From positions 62,001-126,000 of the forward strand of contig JASAND010020159.1 in the NCBI GenBank assembly GCA_030248195.1: DNA of 64,000 bases, given 5' to 3'. Every line of letters begins with the position of its first letter. Position 1 is the stretch's first letter. A program made the translations under genes and the position numbers. The DNA is from Trissonchulus latispiculum. Lineage: Eukaryota; Nematoda; Enoplea; Enoplida; Ironidae. This document shows positions 44,101-52,865 of the stretch, one piece after another. The notes beneath the pieces were generated by a model. It did not search any database. It was given only the letters and a program-made list of their open reading frames with translations, and had not been told where the DNA came from.

Positions 44101-44190
44101 TATGCACCAGTTAATAGGTCCTTTATTCCATCTTTATTGCGTCCTATACCAAATTTATTCCGTTTTGTCAACACTATGTCTTTTCAATAG
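41179..44190 (+). CDS. Gypsy copy 2 RT, RNase H and integrase
   Basis: 1,003 codons, starting at an ATG created where the upstream sequence is rearranged. From IEEHIRKMLDQGICSPSNSQ onwards it is nearly identical to copy 1: RT with YIDD, RNase H, integrase HHCC and DDE core, then the Asn/Glu-rich C-terminal tail ending FRFVNTMSFQ. It has KYDGPYRIIEKI where copy 1 has a two-codon deletion, so this copy preserves the fuller integrase C-terminus. Without gag and protease it could move only with help. Confidence 0.93.
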   Translation: MKDKIEEHIRKMLDQGICSPSNSQWSSPCMLVGKKDGTTRFVIDYRNLNKITRKDRYPLPKIDEILDMFSKGKFFSTLDLNSGYWQIEMFPPHKEKTAFISHMGLFHFNVMPFGLTNAPATFQRIMERIFTELPVYIDDLLIPSNDEDHHLKMLEVVFQKLTDHGLRLKMKKCVFFRKRVEYLGHFISEKGIETDSRKVSAVQNFPVPRTVKQLRGFLGMAGYYRRFIQNFSTIAGPLNNLLKKQECFHWTDECQTAFDSLKTALTQAPVLAYPNWDNPFLLTTDASIQGLGAVLEQEQEGESRPKPIAYASRTLVGAEKKYEIYELEGLAVVWACKHFQHYLRHRQFTLYTDNEALKYIFTCPKRQGNSRLAKWHIALQEYKFTALHRKGVDNPVADALSRNPKSKDNFLADIATADSRLQQVGTQNNNTETTSENEEEFDVTEDMYPPVFAIEKFSDESWSQALDEDHEFGPLKDYMETGRLTTDEKVWRLIRFESDFVLENGILYRHHIDSCGRRRLALPRQVCVPQKFRNYILHQYHSAMDTGGHQGVPQTLYKIATKYYWPTLTRDVTAYVRNCIVCAKFTIGPKQPQAPMKPYPPVTRPFERIYLDVCHFPTSKKQKVCVLVLIDQLTRWAEAWPLRNEKSETLIRTLLYEFILRYGVPNEIVTDQGPNFQSEVTSTFFKLLGTKKLRTTAYHPQSNGLVERVNGTIREIVKKYIDTSQKDWDIKLAFAMHAYRTSFHSTIQDTPYFLLFGRDCQVPEDLLFEKLDKPVTSLNAYKTSAMRELTENWRLTSQIIKDKTDLVKQRYDRNVRRKHFDVGQLVMRNISQVPVPQGHMAKLAPKYDGPYRIIEKISEQNVRLRCLQTGKVSNPIHVNRLKKLPDVHPQFTDDTAEQFDDLFQDTPKETATENREDNNNDAGSNTEGLENTVNEVEQGQNTIEETNQDETASNASQEMAIIIKQFNNTTAPAPYAPVNRSFIPSLLRPIPNLFRFVNTMSFQ

Positions 44191-44293
44191 TAGTCATTAA
44201 TTTGCCTAGTCCTCTTCCACTTACTTAAATTATCTTGCACAATTTAAACGTTGCACTTGTTTTCTATTCTAATTTACGACAGTTAATCTTTTC

Positions 44294-44509
44294 ATGGCTT
44301 TGTCATTCCGTATAGCCAGGTCCAACAAGCTACGTCGATGGCTAGATAAAACCGTGGAGATCTATTTGGAGGATCCAGCCTTCTCTGGTGTTCATGGCAG
44401 CGTTACGCCACTTTGCAGAGATTATGGAAGCTACGAGAGATCATGGAAGCTACGATATGAGTTTCAAAGAGCTGCGGAAGGGTATTCTGTACCATATAGG
44501 TATCAGTAA
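44294..44509 (+). CDS. Small basic ORF directly 3' of pol, copy 2
   Basis: 71 codons from ATG, two residues different from 32662-32877 in copy 1. Unknown function. Confidence 0.45.
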   Translation: MALSFRIARSNKLRRWLDKTVEIYLEDPAFSGVHGSVTPLCRDYGSYERSWKLRYEFQRAAEGYSVPYRYQ

Positions 44510-44578
44510 GATTCAAACGGGTTAACGGTTTGTTTTGATTTTCAACTGCCATTTAAATTACGTTTGTGCTAATTCAGA

Positions 44579-44884
44579 CTATTCTGTTAGACTATTCTTT
44601 CCAGAGTCACGGTTCTCTAAGTCGTTAGCCATGTGTACATCCAAACCTATCTTAAAATCGTATTGATTGACGTAGCTTGCAGAAGGCAGTTGTGTATTCA
44701 ACATTTGGTTTCCTTGAATTTTCTTGTTTTGGACTTCCTCATATCGAACTATATTGTATTCTTTTATGCCTTCAGGTATTTTCATTGGTTCAGTGGTTCT
44801 CATTTGGTAGCTGATCATTTGGACTAGCTCCTTGCTTCTCGGATCCCATGAATACTCATTGGAGCGAGCATAGGTTCTGGACAC
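44579..44884 (-). CDS. Antisense ORF in gypsy 3' region
   Basis: 101 codons from ATG on the strand opposite to the copy-2 genes, between the two small sense ORFs. Composition is soluble and charged, for example NEYSWDPRSKELVQMISYQM and DFKIGLDVHMANDLENRDSG, unlike the hydrophobic ORFs around it. In copy 1 the same frame (plus strand, near 32295-32590) has a stop codon. It may be fortuitous. Confidence 0.3.
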   Translation of the reverse strand: MSRTYARSNEYSWDPRSKELVQMISYQMRTTEPMKIPEGIKEYNIVRYEEVQNKKIQGNQMLNTQLPSASYVNQYDFKIGLDVHMANDLENRDSGKNSLTE

Positions 44885-44902
44885 ATACGATCAACGGTCC
44901 TA

Positions 44903-45112
44903 ATGGAGCATTATCAGGCTGTACTGGTTCCGTCAATCTTTATTCATAGCAATATCGAACGGTATATGTCTTACATTCCTACCTACGTTGGTGAGTTATC
45001 TTTCTGGATAACCTACACAACAGGGACATTGGTTGTGCTGAGTGCGAACTTTTTGGCTCGCTTTCTAGTACATACCATGTCCCATCCATTTCAAATGCAA
45101 ATTCTGACTTAA
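44903..45112 (+). CDS. Small ORF with a membrane segment, copy 2
   Basis: 69 codons from ATG, closely matching 32059-32268. Hydrophobic stretch FWITYTTGTLVVLSANFLARF. Unknown function. Confidence 0.4.
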   Translation: MEHYQAVLVPSIFIHSNIERYMSYIPTYVGELSFWITYTTGTLVVLSANFLARFLVHTMSHPFQMQILT

Positions 45113-46706
45113 CCAGGAGCGTGCAAATCGAATTGAAACGACTGTTTACTTATAGTAATTCTATTTTCACTAATCGAATTTTTGTTGTAGCTTGAACTCG
45201 TAGTATTTACTTCTTGCAGTTTTGTTTCTATACGTAGAAAGCAAGCTTTGATTGAGTAATGGAAAGAGGCTCGTTGTTTATTGCGTTTTGAATTAAAAGC
45301 CTCATAATACGATTACGAAGCTGTGATTTATATATATACTTGCGTAGTTTTGCTAGTAATAGAACGAATTCGGAGTTTGAAGTAGTTTTTTTTGCAGTGG
45401 CATAGTAACTTTATGCGGTGTATACTTAATTCGTTGTGTTTGTTTTTCTGTTGCAGGACTTCTTGCCGTTTTTTTTGTATGTACAGTCAGTAATCGTAGT
45501 AATAACATTGTACAGTTAATAATTGCATTGGTAGTTGTTGTACAGATTTTTGTGTTATCTATGCTTATCGGAATATACCTAAAAAGCAACATTTCGCGAA
45601 AAACTCAAAAATACTTCAGTTTATATATACTAACTTTGTTGTTTGTGATTTTCATTCAATGATTGTGTTGTATATGTTAGTATGCCTATGATTTTTTTGT
45701 TGTTCGGAGCTTTATAAACGGTTGATATCTGTGTAGCTTGCAATCTTGAGCGATCTATCTCTGGTTTAGCCTCAAACGAATTATTTTTATTTTTCTCAAA
45801 TTTCGAAAGATTTCATAGACTATAACTGTGATTCGTAGTTATTTTGCACTGATTGGGGCTCTGTGTAGCCTGTATTCTAACTGTGAAGATCGCAGCTCCC
45901 GCCTATGGGACTCGATTTTCTCTCTGGCCTATTACTACGGATATAACGACTCCATATGATGGCAACTTCAGCCTTTTCAGCTCCGATCCTGTTTAGAGTT
46001 CATACGGTTTTGAACTCCTCCCGAAAGTTATTCTGAAGACCATCACAACCAAATATAATTTTAAATTAAATTGCAACGACAACTATTTGAAGACAGCGTA
46101 TCATAATAGACATTTGAACTTTTAATCATTTTGTGTACATACTTTATACGCATGTTCACTAGTTTGTATAATCTGTTGTTTTGTTATTCTTCTACCTATT
46201 CGCTAGCGTTTTGTATTTATATTTGCCGGCTTTTGTATTATTTGTTTGCTGTTTTTGTGTGAGCTCTGTGATTTGTATTGTAATTTTGATTTGTTTTGTA
46301 AATAAGTGGTGCTTTTGTTAGCTATGTATTCATATCTTGTGTTTGTATACTTATTTCGTCTAGTGATGTATTCCGTTCCCCAGATTTATTACCCCTGTGT
46401 ACTTATGTGTATGAATTGTTTTGGTTTTTCTTGTTGTCGGAAGATCAGGCGATCTTTTGTTTAAAGCGGCGGAGGACAATCCGTACGCAAGGCTTAAAAA
46501 TTTCTAAATCGCAAAGTTTCTTTCTTCACAGTAATTTGCTTTAACATTTTTTGCTCTATTAATATTTTGATTGTTGTACACATTACTTTGTTAGCTAGGA
46601 TTTTTCTAGTTGTAGTAATTTAGTTAGGATATTTTTGTCTGTGAATTGTCTTTAGCTAGGTTCTTTGTGCTTGTTTGACGTGCATTATATTGTGTTTAGT
46701 TAGGAT

Positions 46707-46889
46707 TTGTGTTCAGGTTATGTACAGCTTAACTGTGGCTTGTTTATTCGTACATGTGTGCTTGTTTGTATATTTGCTAGGGTAATTGCGTGTGTGCTTG
46801 TTTTGGATCGATCCCTATGTCTGTATGTTTGTATGAATGTTATATTTGTGAATATTTGCATTAGTAGCTTTTGTCATTGCTGTGTATAG
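46707..46889 (+). CDS. Small Cys/Val-rich ORF, copy 2
   Basis: Identical to 30285-30467 of copy 1. No ATG at its limit; coding status doubtful. Confidence 0.25.
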   Translation: MCSGYVQLNCGLFIRTCVLVCIFARVIACVLVLDRSLCLYVCMNVIFVNICISSFCHCCV

Positions 46890-47106
46890 TTCTCTTGGAA
46901 TTCTCTTCTTTGGAATATTTGGTATCTTTACTTGGTTTAGCTATAACTACTTTCTTTCGGGTATTCTGTTACTCCCTGTGTTTCGCTATTTTCGCCTGGC
47001 TATGACTTCCATTTTGCTACCACTTCCAACCTTAATTCTCTTAACTTCTATTTGTAGTTTCTTTCTTGTAACCATGGGTAAACGTGCCAGGATACGTTCC
47101 TCATAA
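46882..47106 (+). CDS. Small hydrophobic ORF, copy 2
   Basis: Matches 30068-30292 of copy 1 with few changes. Hydrophobic, ending MGKRARIRSS. It opens with GTG, so coding status is doubtful. Confidence 0.3.
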   Translation: MYSSLGILFFGIFGIFTWFSYNYFLSGILLLPVFRYFRLAMTSILLPLPTLILLTSICSFFLVTMGKRARIRSS

Positions 47107-47243
47107 CTGGTCTCATGGGATTTGTGTGAGATCTACTTTTTAACGTTGAAATTTTCCTCAATTTTCAATTACTGAATTACGGTAGCATTCCCTCTCGTCC
47201 CTGTATTTTAGCAGGCGCTAAAATTTTTCTATCCAGGGGAGGA

Positions 47244-47571
47244 TGTCAAAAACCAGTTCAAACCGGTTGCACTTAGACAGCCCAAAAGGCTAATCTTGAT
47301 TTGAATACTTTTAAGTGTCCCACTTAATTTGCATATTTGTCCGTTTGACGTTTACTTGTGAACTTTCGGTTCAGTGTGTGTGTTGAGTTGTCTTCATGTT
47401 TTGATTCAGCCGTGCCCGTATTTTTCTGCTGTGATTTATTTTATGGATTATTATGATCAACGATATCTTGGGTGATTTTCAGTGGTAAAGAATTGTAAGC
47501 TGTCATAGTGAGTGTAGTTGGTAGGGTTAGATTCTTAGTTAGATAGGTAGATTTAGTATATTAACTTGACA
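47244..47571 (+). repeat. LTR-like sequence, probably 3' LTR of gypsy copy 2
   Basis: Starts TGTCAA and ends TTGACA, a perfect 6-bp terminal inversion with the TG...CA form of LTRs, and is immediately preceded by a purine tract AGGGGAGGA. No second copy was found in the window. It could instead be the 5' LTR of the following BEL element, but no primer-binding site follows it. Confidence 0.5.
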
Positions 47572-47685
47572 GATTAGACCCGGTTTAGCCTGCAATCGCT
47601 CAGCCTCTCAATCCCAGGCTAAGTCCAGGCAGTTAGCCTTGGGATTAACACTAAACTTAAACTACCAACGTTTTGTGGGGATAGA

Positions 47686-48135
47686 TTGGGCTGGGCAAAT
47701 TTCTGGGAATCCTTTGATCTTAACATAAATTCTCGAACCGACCTTCAAAACAAGCAGAAGCTTGACTATCTACTACAATGCCTAACAGGTTCGGCCTATG
47801 ATAAAATTAAGAGATTCGGCCTTCAAGGTGAAAAATACGCAGATGCTATTGAAACTCTAAAAAAGGCGTATGGGGATGTTAATGATATAAAAACGGATAC
47901 CTGGAAGGCATTAGGAAACATGGCTCCCGTGAAAGAAAACCTGTCCTATTTAGAGAAATTCATCGATGAAATTAGAGCTCTCTCAGTCTCTCTTGTGCGG
48001 CTAGGAGTAGAAGCCAATGTTCTAGATGCTTATGTTCCACTACTTTTGGAGAAACTACCAAGACACCTCTATAGAAATGCATCACAGATAGCGATGCTCA
48101 AAAATGAAAATGTCACTAACTGGTCATTTGAATGA
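47686..48135 (+). pseudogene. BEL/Pao Gag (DUF1759-like)
   Basis: The frame is open from just upstream (LKLPTFCGDRLGWANFWESF). That motif, then QNKQKLDYLLQCLTGSAYD and ETLKKAYGD, is typical of BEL/Pao gag. The normal N-terminal roughly 100 residues are lost; an in-frame TAA lies about 50 bp upstream. It runs into a frameshift near 48110 and continues in the next frame. Confidence 0.8.
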
Positions 48136-49234
48136 ATTTCTTTCTACTTTGGAACAAATTTTAAAATGGCAGAATGTAGAAAATAACCAGTTTAAAGATC
48201 AGCAAGACCAGCAAATGTTAGAAACCATGAAGATATTGTCAATACCGAATCGGCAACTACCTCATCTACAGTTACATTTCTACAGTCTACATATCCGCAG
48301 AAGCCTAGCAACACTAGCTAAATTTGCTTCTGTCTTTTGTAAGGAACAGGGCCACTATAGCGACACATGTAAGAAAGTTACCAATGTAAACCAACGTGCT
48401 CAGATAGATTTACAAGGAAAACATTGCTACAAGTGCCTTGGCACTGGGCATACGGCCAAAGTATGCAAACGCAAAATCACTTGCTACTACTGTAAACGCT
48501 CTACACACAACTCTGTACTCTGTCGCAACCGATCGGTCAACCCAGAAAATCAAAGAAACCACCAACATTTGGTGACACAAGACGAAATAGCACCACATAC
48601 CACAGAAAGTTCTACTCCGTCAGAACACGATGTACAACAAGTTCACCTAGCTACCTCTAATGAAAAGGATGGTATTGTTATGTCATCCTTTTCATGCACC
48701 GTAGCTAATCCAACGACTACCACCACAACTAACCTTCAGCTCTTTCTAGATTCAGGGGCAAGATTTTCTTGCATTAGCCAGAAAGCTGCCGATGCTTTAG
48801 GGTTACAACCGCTAAAGTATGTCACTCTAGATACAGCTCGGTTCAATTCCACTACAACTGAGAAGATAAACGCCAGTGTAGTTAATCTTCATCTACTAGG
48901 TCCGAAAGGATTTCAGCTCAATATCTATCTATGCTTACGCAATACGGGACATGGCGCCATCTCTTCCGCTGTATCCTGTGGATTTCGACGCCCAAACTCT
49001 GTCCTACCTCAGATCTGTTCAGCCACTAAATTTGCCTCCTCAAAACACAACGAAAGTTGCCCTAGACATGATCATAGGAATGGACTACTGGCACAACCTC
49101 GTGGGTCCAACAGCAGTCGGCAAAGTCCTCCCTATGGGGTCCTCCATGGCAGTCTATTTTACCCCATTAGGAAAAATGTTGTCGGGCAACTATGTGTCGG
49201 CACAGACTACAAAAATGAACCATTCCAAAACTAA
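48104..49234 (+). pseudogene. BEL/Pao Gag C-terminus, zinc knuckles and protease
   Basis: Two CCHC-like knuckles (CYKCLGTGHTAKVC and CYYCKRSTHNSVLC, about 48427-48520) are followed by the aspartic protease box LFLDSGARFSCISQKAADAL (about 48740-48800). The frame continues past a second shift near 48950, so the last part is out of frame. Confidence 0.8.
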
Positions 49235-49916
49235 TCCTATATTTCTATCACATAGTGAAGAGAGTGGAGAAGTGCACAATGACCTGGAACGGTTTTTGGA
49301 CCTCGAAACAGTTGGCCTGCAAAGTTCTGAACCAGAATATAGCCCATTATACGAGAAGTTCAAGAACACTGTCATGAAAATAGATAATCGCTATCAGGTA
49401 AGATGGCCATGGAAAGAAGATCATCCGGAAATAGATTATAACTATTCCACTGCCAAGCGAAGACTGCATTCAACACTGCGCACTCTTGCTCCTAATGGCA
49501 ACGACACTAAAAATCTAGAAGCGTACCATGCTATAATAGCCGACCAACTGGCAAAAAGGATTATAGAACCAATACCAACGGAAGAACCCAAAGGCAAAGT
49601 TGTTCACTACATTGCACACTTCCCCGTGATACGCAGCGATCGGCGTACAACTAAAGTCAGAATCGTCTACGACGCTGGTGCGAAGACTCCATGTGGCGGA
49701 CCATCTCTAAATGATTTGATCCATGTAGGCGAAAACTATCTCCAGAATCTCCCTGGTCTCATCTTGCGTTTTAGAAAGCCAGAGATAGCCATCACAGCAG
49801 ACATAGAGAAAGCCTTCTTGCAGGTAGGGCTCCAAGAGATTTTATTTTATTTTTTTATTTATTTTTTATTTTTTTATTTATTTATTTTATTTTATTTTAT
49901 TTTATTCTATTTTTAG
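48951..49916 (+). pseudogene. BEL/Pao protease tail and N-terminal RT
   Basis: Carries IIGMDYWHNLVG, the linker to RT, and RT motifs VRIVYDAGAKTPCGGPSLND and ADIEKAFLQVGLQE. A T/ATTT-rich insertion (49839-49915) breaks RT straight after LQE; the conserved continuation DSVRFLWLKN begins at 49916. Confidence 0.8.
49839..49915. repeat. ATTTT-rich insertion inside BEL RT
   Basis: 77 bp of (ATTTT)n/(ATTT)n inserted between the codons for LQE and DSVRFLW. It could be a reversed poly(A)-type tail of a lost retroposon or microsatellite growth. Confidence 0.75.
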
Positions 49917-49936
49917 ATAGCGTTCGTTTTCTGTGG

Positions 49937-50293
49937 TTGAAGAACGTATCCATGCCTCAGCTCGAAGGAAATATCCAAGAGTACAGGTTCACCCGCATTC
50001 CTTTTGGTGTAGTAGCCTCATCGTTCCTGCTTGGAGCGACGATCAACCATCATCTAAATCTGAATCCCGGTAATTTGGCATCGCAGATTAGATCAAACAT
50101 CTACATGGACAACATTTTTCTGGCGGCAACTACAACACAAGAATCCCGCCAGTACTATGACCAGGCAAAAGTCTTATTCAGGGTAGCGGGAATGAATCTT
50201 CGGGAATGGAGCTCGAATGATTCCGCTTTTACAAACTCCTTGCCAAAGGCCGACCGTGTGGACGATATTGAGGTCAAAGTTCTAGGCCTTTAA
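49937..50293 (+). pseudogene. BEL/Pao RT, catalytic part
   Basis: EYRFTRIPFGVVASSFLLGATINHH and the catalytic-box region IYMDNIFLA. The usual YVDD reads YMDN, so the second aspartate is changed and the RT is probably inactive. It ends at a stop near 50291; weak continuation follows to about 50540. Confidence 0.8.
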
Positions 50294-50551
50294 TGGAATA
50301 CTAAAACTGACACCCTTAGCACTAAAGAGATTTCTCCGTTTGTCAAGCCACTCACGAAACGCAATGTCCTCTGTCATTTGGCCCAATTGTTTGATCCAAT
50401 GGGGTATCTAAATCCCGCCACTATAAAGGGTAAAGTACTACTGCAGCAACTATGGATATCCAAAGTCGACTGGGATGAAGTTTTGGAAGGACTCCATGCA
50501 GAGGAATGGCAAGACATCTCTAAATCTATCAGTTAGGTATCAACAATCAAA

Positions 50552-50941
50552 ATGGGAAGATGCCTGCACATCAACTCTCAAGCCCCCTGCCAGTTGATAT
50601 GTTTTGCCGATGCTAGCCCTCGTGCCTACGTAGCTGCCGTATATATCCGTCAAGGACATCCGGTTCCATTGGTTAATCTAGTCTACACCAGAGTGGCCCC
50701 ACTACGCCCTACTATGACGCTTCTCCGACTCGAACTGCTGGCTGCAGTGACAGGAGTCAGGATCCTAACCTTTGTAGAAGCTCAGCTGCAACACCCAGTT
50801 ACCAGCAAATTCCTGTTCACAGACTCTCAAATCGTGCTGCAATGGATAGCTAGTACGAAACCACTAGATTTGTATGTTGCAAGAAAAGTGCAAGAAATCA
50901 AAGCAATGGACATGTGTCCACCAATAATCCGGCTGATTTAG
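50552..50941 (+). pseudogene. BEL/Pao RNase H-like part
   Basis: LICFADASPRAYVAAVYIRQ, RLELLAAVTGVRILTFVEAQL and FTDSQIVLQWIAS match the RNase H region of BEL/Pao Pol. The following NNPADLATRGI (50914 on) continues in another frame. Confidence 0.8.
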
Positions 50942-51175
50942 CTACAAGGGGAATACCAAATAAAGATGTCCCTAAGGTTTTTAGCCAACAAGCTGCTTGG
51001 TTCAATGGCCCAAGCTGGCGGCTCAGTGAAACACAGGACTGGCCTGTGACGTTCTACTCTAGTCGTGCAAAAGGCTCATATTGTTCAATGAAATGACCGA
51101 GCAGAACATGAATCCTGCCCTATCAATAGCTACACTCTAGGCATTGATCCATCTAGGTTTCATAGCCTATCAAAG

Positions 51176-51466
51176 ATGCTACGCGTCACGTGTTACTGTC
51201 TTCGCTTTTTGTCCCGCTGTAGATGTGAAACCGTTCCGAAGACAGTTACAGTGACGACTGAAGAACTGAAGTTTGCAGAAAGACAATGGATTCTTGAAGC
51301 TCAACGAAAATTCTACGCTCAAGTACAACTTTTGAAGAAGGGGAAGAAGGATCAGCTGATCAAACAAGTCGACTTATTCCAATCAGATGGTTGGGTGCGC
51401 TGCGGTGGACGTTTGATGAACGCACCTCTTGAATATGAAGCCAAATTTCCGATCCTTCTGCTCTGA
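51176..51466 (+). pseudogene. BEL/Pao segment between RNase H and integrase
   Basis: Carries LKFAERQWILEAQRKFYAQV and DGWVRCGGRLMNAPLEYEAKFPILL, typical of the region before the integrase zinc-binding domain. It stops at 51466 and then changes frame. Confidence 0.7.
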
Positions 51467-51585
51467 TCAAAAGACGACTTTATTATAACTCTGATCATCC
51501 TGAATTCGCACAACGAGGTCTATTACTTCGGCTCTAAATCTACTCTTGCACACGTTCGGGAAGGTACTGGATTCCTCAGGGACTG

Positions 51586-52704
51586 ATGCAAGTGAAAAAA
51601 GTCTTAAGAACCTGCCTGTTGTGCCAAAAGATTGAAGGTGGCCCATTAAAACCTCCTAAAATGGCGCCACTTCCAAAGGAACGTCTTAGCAAAGCTCCAG
51701 CTTTCACCTATACTGGAATAGACTACATTGGTCCACTTTTTGTGAAATCGACTAGAAGGGCGCCCTTTCAAAAGAGATGGGTATGCATTTTCACTTGTTT
51801 CACTACAAGAGCAGTACATTTGGAACTGATACAAGACCTGTCAACTGAAACAGCCTTGAACGCGATTAGAAGATTCAACTCCAGAAGAGGCACGCCATCA
51901 GTTTTCCCTACAGATAATGCCAGATACTTCATCGGTACTTCTCGAGTGCTCCAAAGCATTTGGAACAAAGCCCCATGCAACTCTGCCACAGAAAAGCTTG
52001 AAACCTACTTTGCATCTAAACGTATAACATGGAGATTCATTCCGGAGGCCTCACCGTGGTACGGCGGATTCTATGAACGCCTAGTTGGTCTCGTTAAAAG
52101 AGCACTACGGAAGGTATTATGGAAGGCCAGGGTCGCAGACGATGCTCTGCATACCATATGCTGCGAAATCGAGGGTACCCTAAACTGTCGCCCGTTGCTG
52201 AATCTGTCAAGCAATCTGGAAGATCACCAAATGCTAACTCCAGCGAATTTCATTGCCCCTTCCACTAGACTAAGTCTGCCACCTTCCGATGAGTCTGCCG
52301 ACGACCCGGACTTCACAGAAACAGGATCTTCAAGACTTCTTAATGAAACACTACACTGTGATACAAAAGAGACTAGAACACTTCTGGAAGACCTGGACGT
52401 CATACTACCCAAAAGAACTACGAGCAAGTCTGGTCTTATATTTCAAAGACAGAAAAGGAGAGAAAGACTGGAAACCCACGATCAACAAGGTTTACCTCCT
52501 AAAGGCTGGAAGTCCAAGAAATACGTGGAAGCTAGTCAAGCTGGTACAGTTCCTGCCGTCCTCAGACAAGCAAGTACGGTATGCCAAAGTTCAGTTGGCC
52601 AATGGGAACGTTACCCGAAGTGCCATCAAAGAACTTATTCCTCTGGAAACAGACATCGAAAGCCAAACTTATTTCAATGGGCGGCCGGAGGATGTCGAAA
52701 ATGA
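51586..52704 (+). pseudogene. BEL/Pao integrase core
   Basis: CLLCQKIEGGPLKPPKMAPLP, then the DDE core: YTGIDYIGPLFV (first Asp), VFPTDNARYF (second Asp) and SPWYGGFYERLVG (Glu), all present. LTPANFI follows near 52235. After about 52280 the true frame moves to the overlapping ORF that encodes the C-terminal domain. Confidence 0.85.
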
Positions 52705-52720
52705 AGTCAAAGAAAAGTAG
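52289..52720 (+). pseudogene. BEL/Pao C-terminal DUF5641-like domain
   Basis: HFWKTWTSYYPKELRAS, LLKAGSPRNTWKLVKLVQFL and VRYAKVQLANGNVTRSAIKELIPLE match the DUF5641 domain that ends BEL/Pao polyproteins. The stop lies in the presumed 3' LTR start. Confidence 0.8.
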
Positions 52721-52865
52721 CAGAAGATTGAATAGAAAATATGTTAACAGAAGATATGATCTTATACAATATATATCTACAACTTTATTGTCATGCCATT
52801 CTATACACTTGTTAGTTATTATATCTAAACACAAGGGTTAAACGGTTTCCAATCTAAGTTTCACT

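Larger units (their letters stand above)
40176..47571 (+). mobile_element. Ty3/gypsy LTR retrotransposon, copy 2 (5' truncated)
   Basis: Inverted repeat of copy 1, head to head with it across a 3.1 kb spacer that contains copy 1's gag and pol N-terminus. It keeps RT to integrase, the 3 kb 3' region, and a purine tract (AGGGGAGGA) followed by a 328-bp LTR-like sequence. Gag and the protease catalytic site are missing, so it is not autonomous. Confidence 0.85.
47650..52700 (+). mobile_element. BEL/Pao LTR retrotransposon, degenerate
   Basis: Gag, zinc knuckles, A17-type protease, RT, RNase H, integrase and a C-terminal DUF5641-like domain follow in BEL/Pao order, but the reading frame changes at least seven times. 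The 3' end carries a purine-rich CGGCCGGAGGA followed by TGTC, a plausible LTR start at 52693. The 5' part of gag and a clear 5' LTR are missing. Confidence 0.85.

Noticed and set aside
49839..49915. T-rich stretch in BEL RT as a spliceosomal intron
   Set aside because: It ends in a pyrimidine tract plus AG but has no GT donor at its start; the protein motif resumes exactly at its edge without one.
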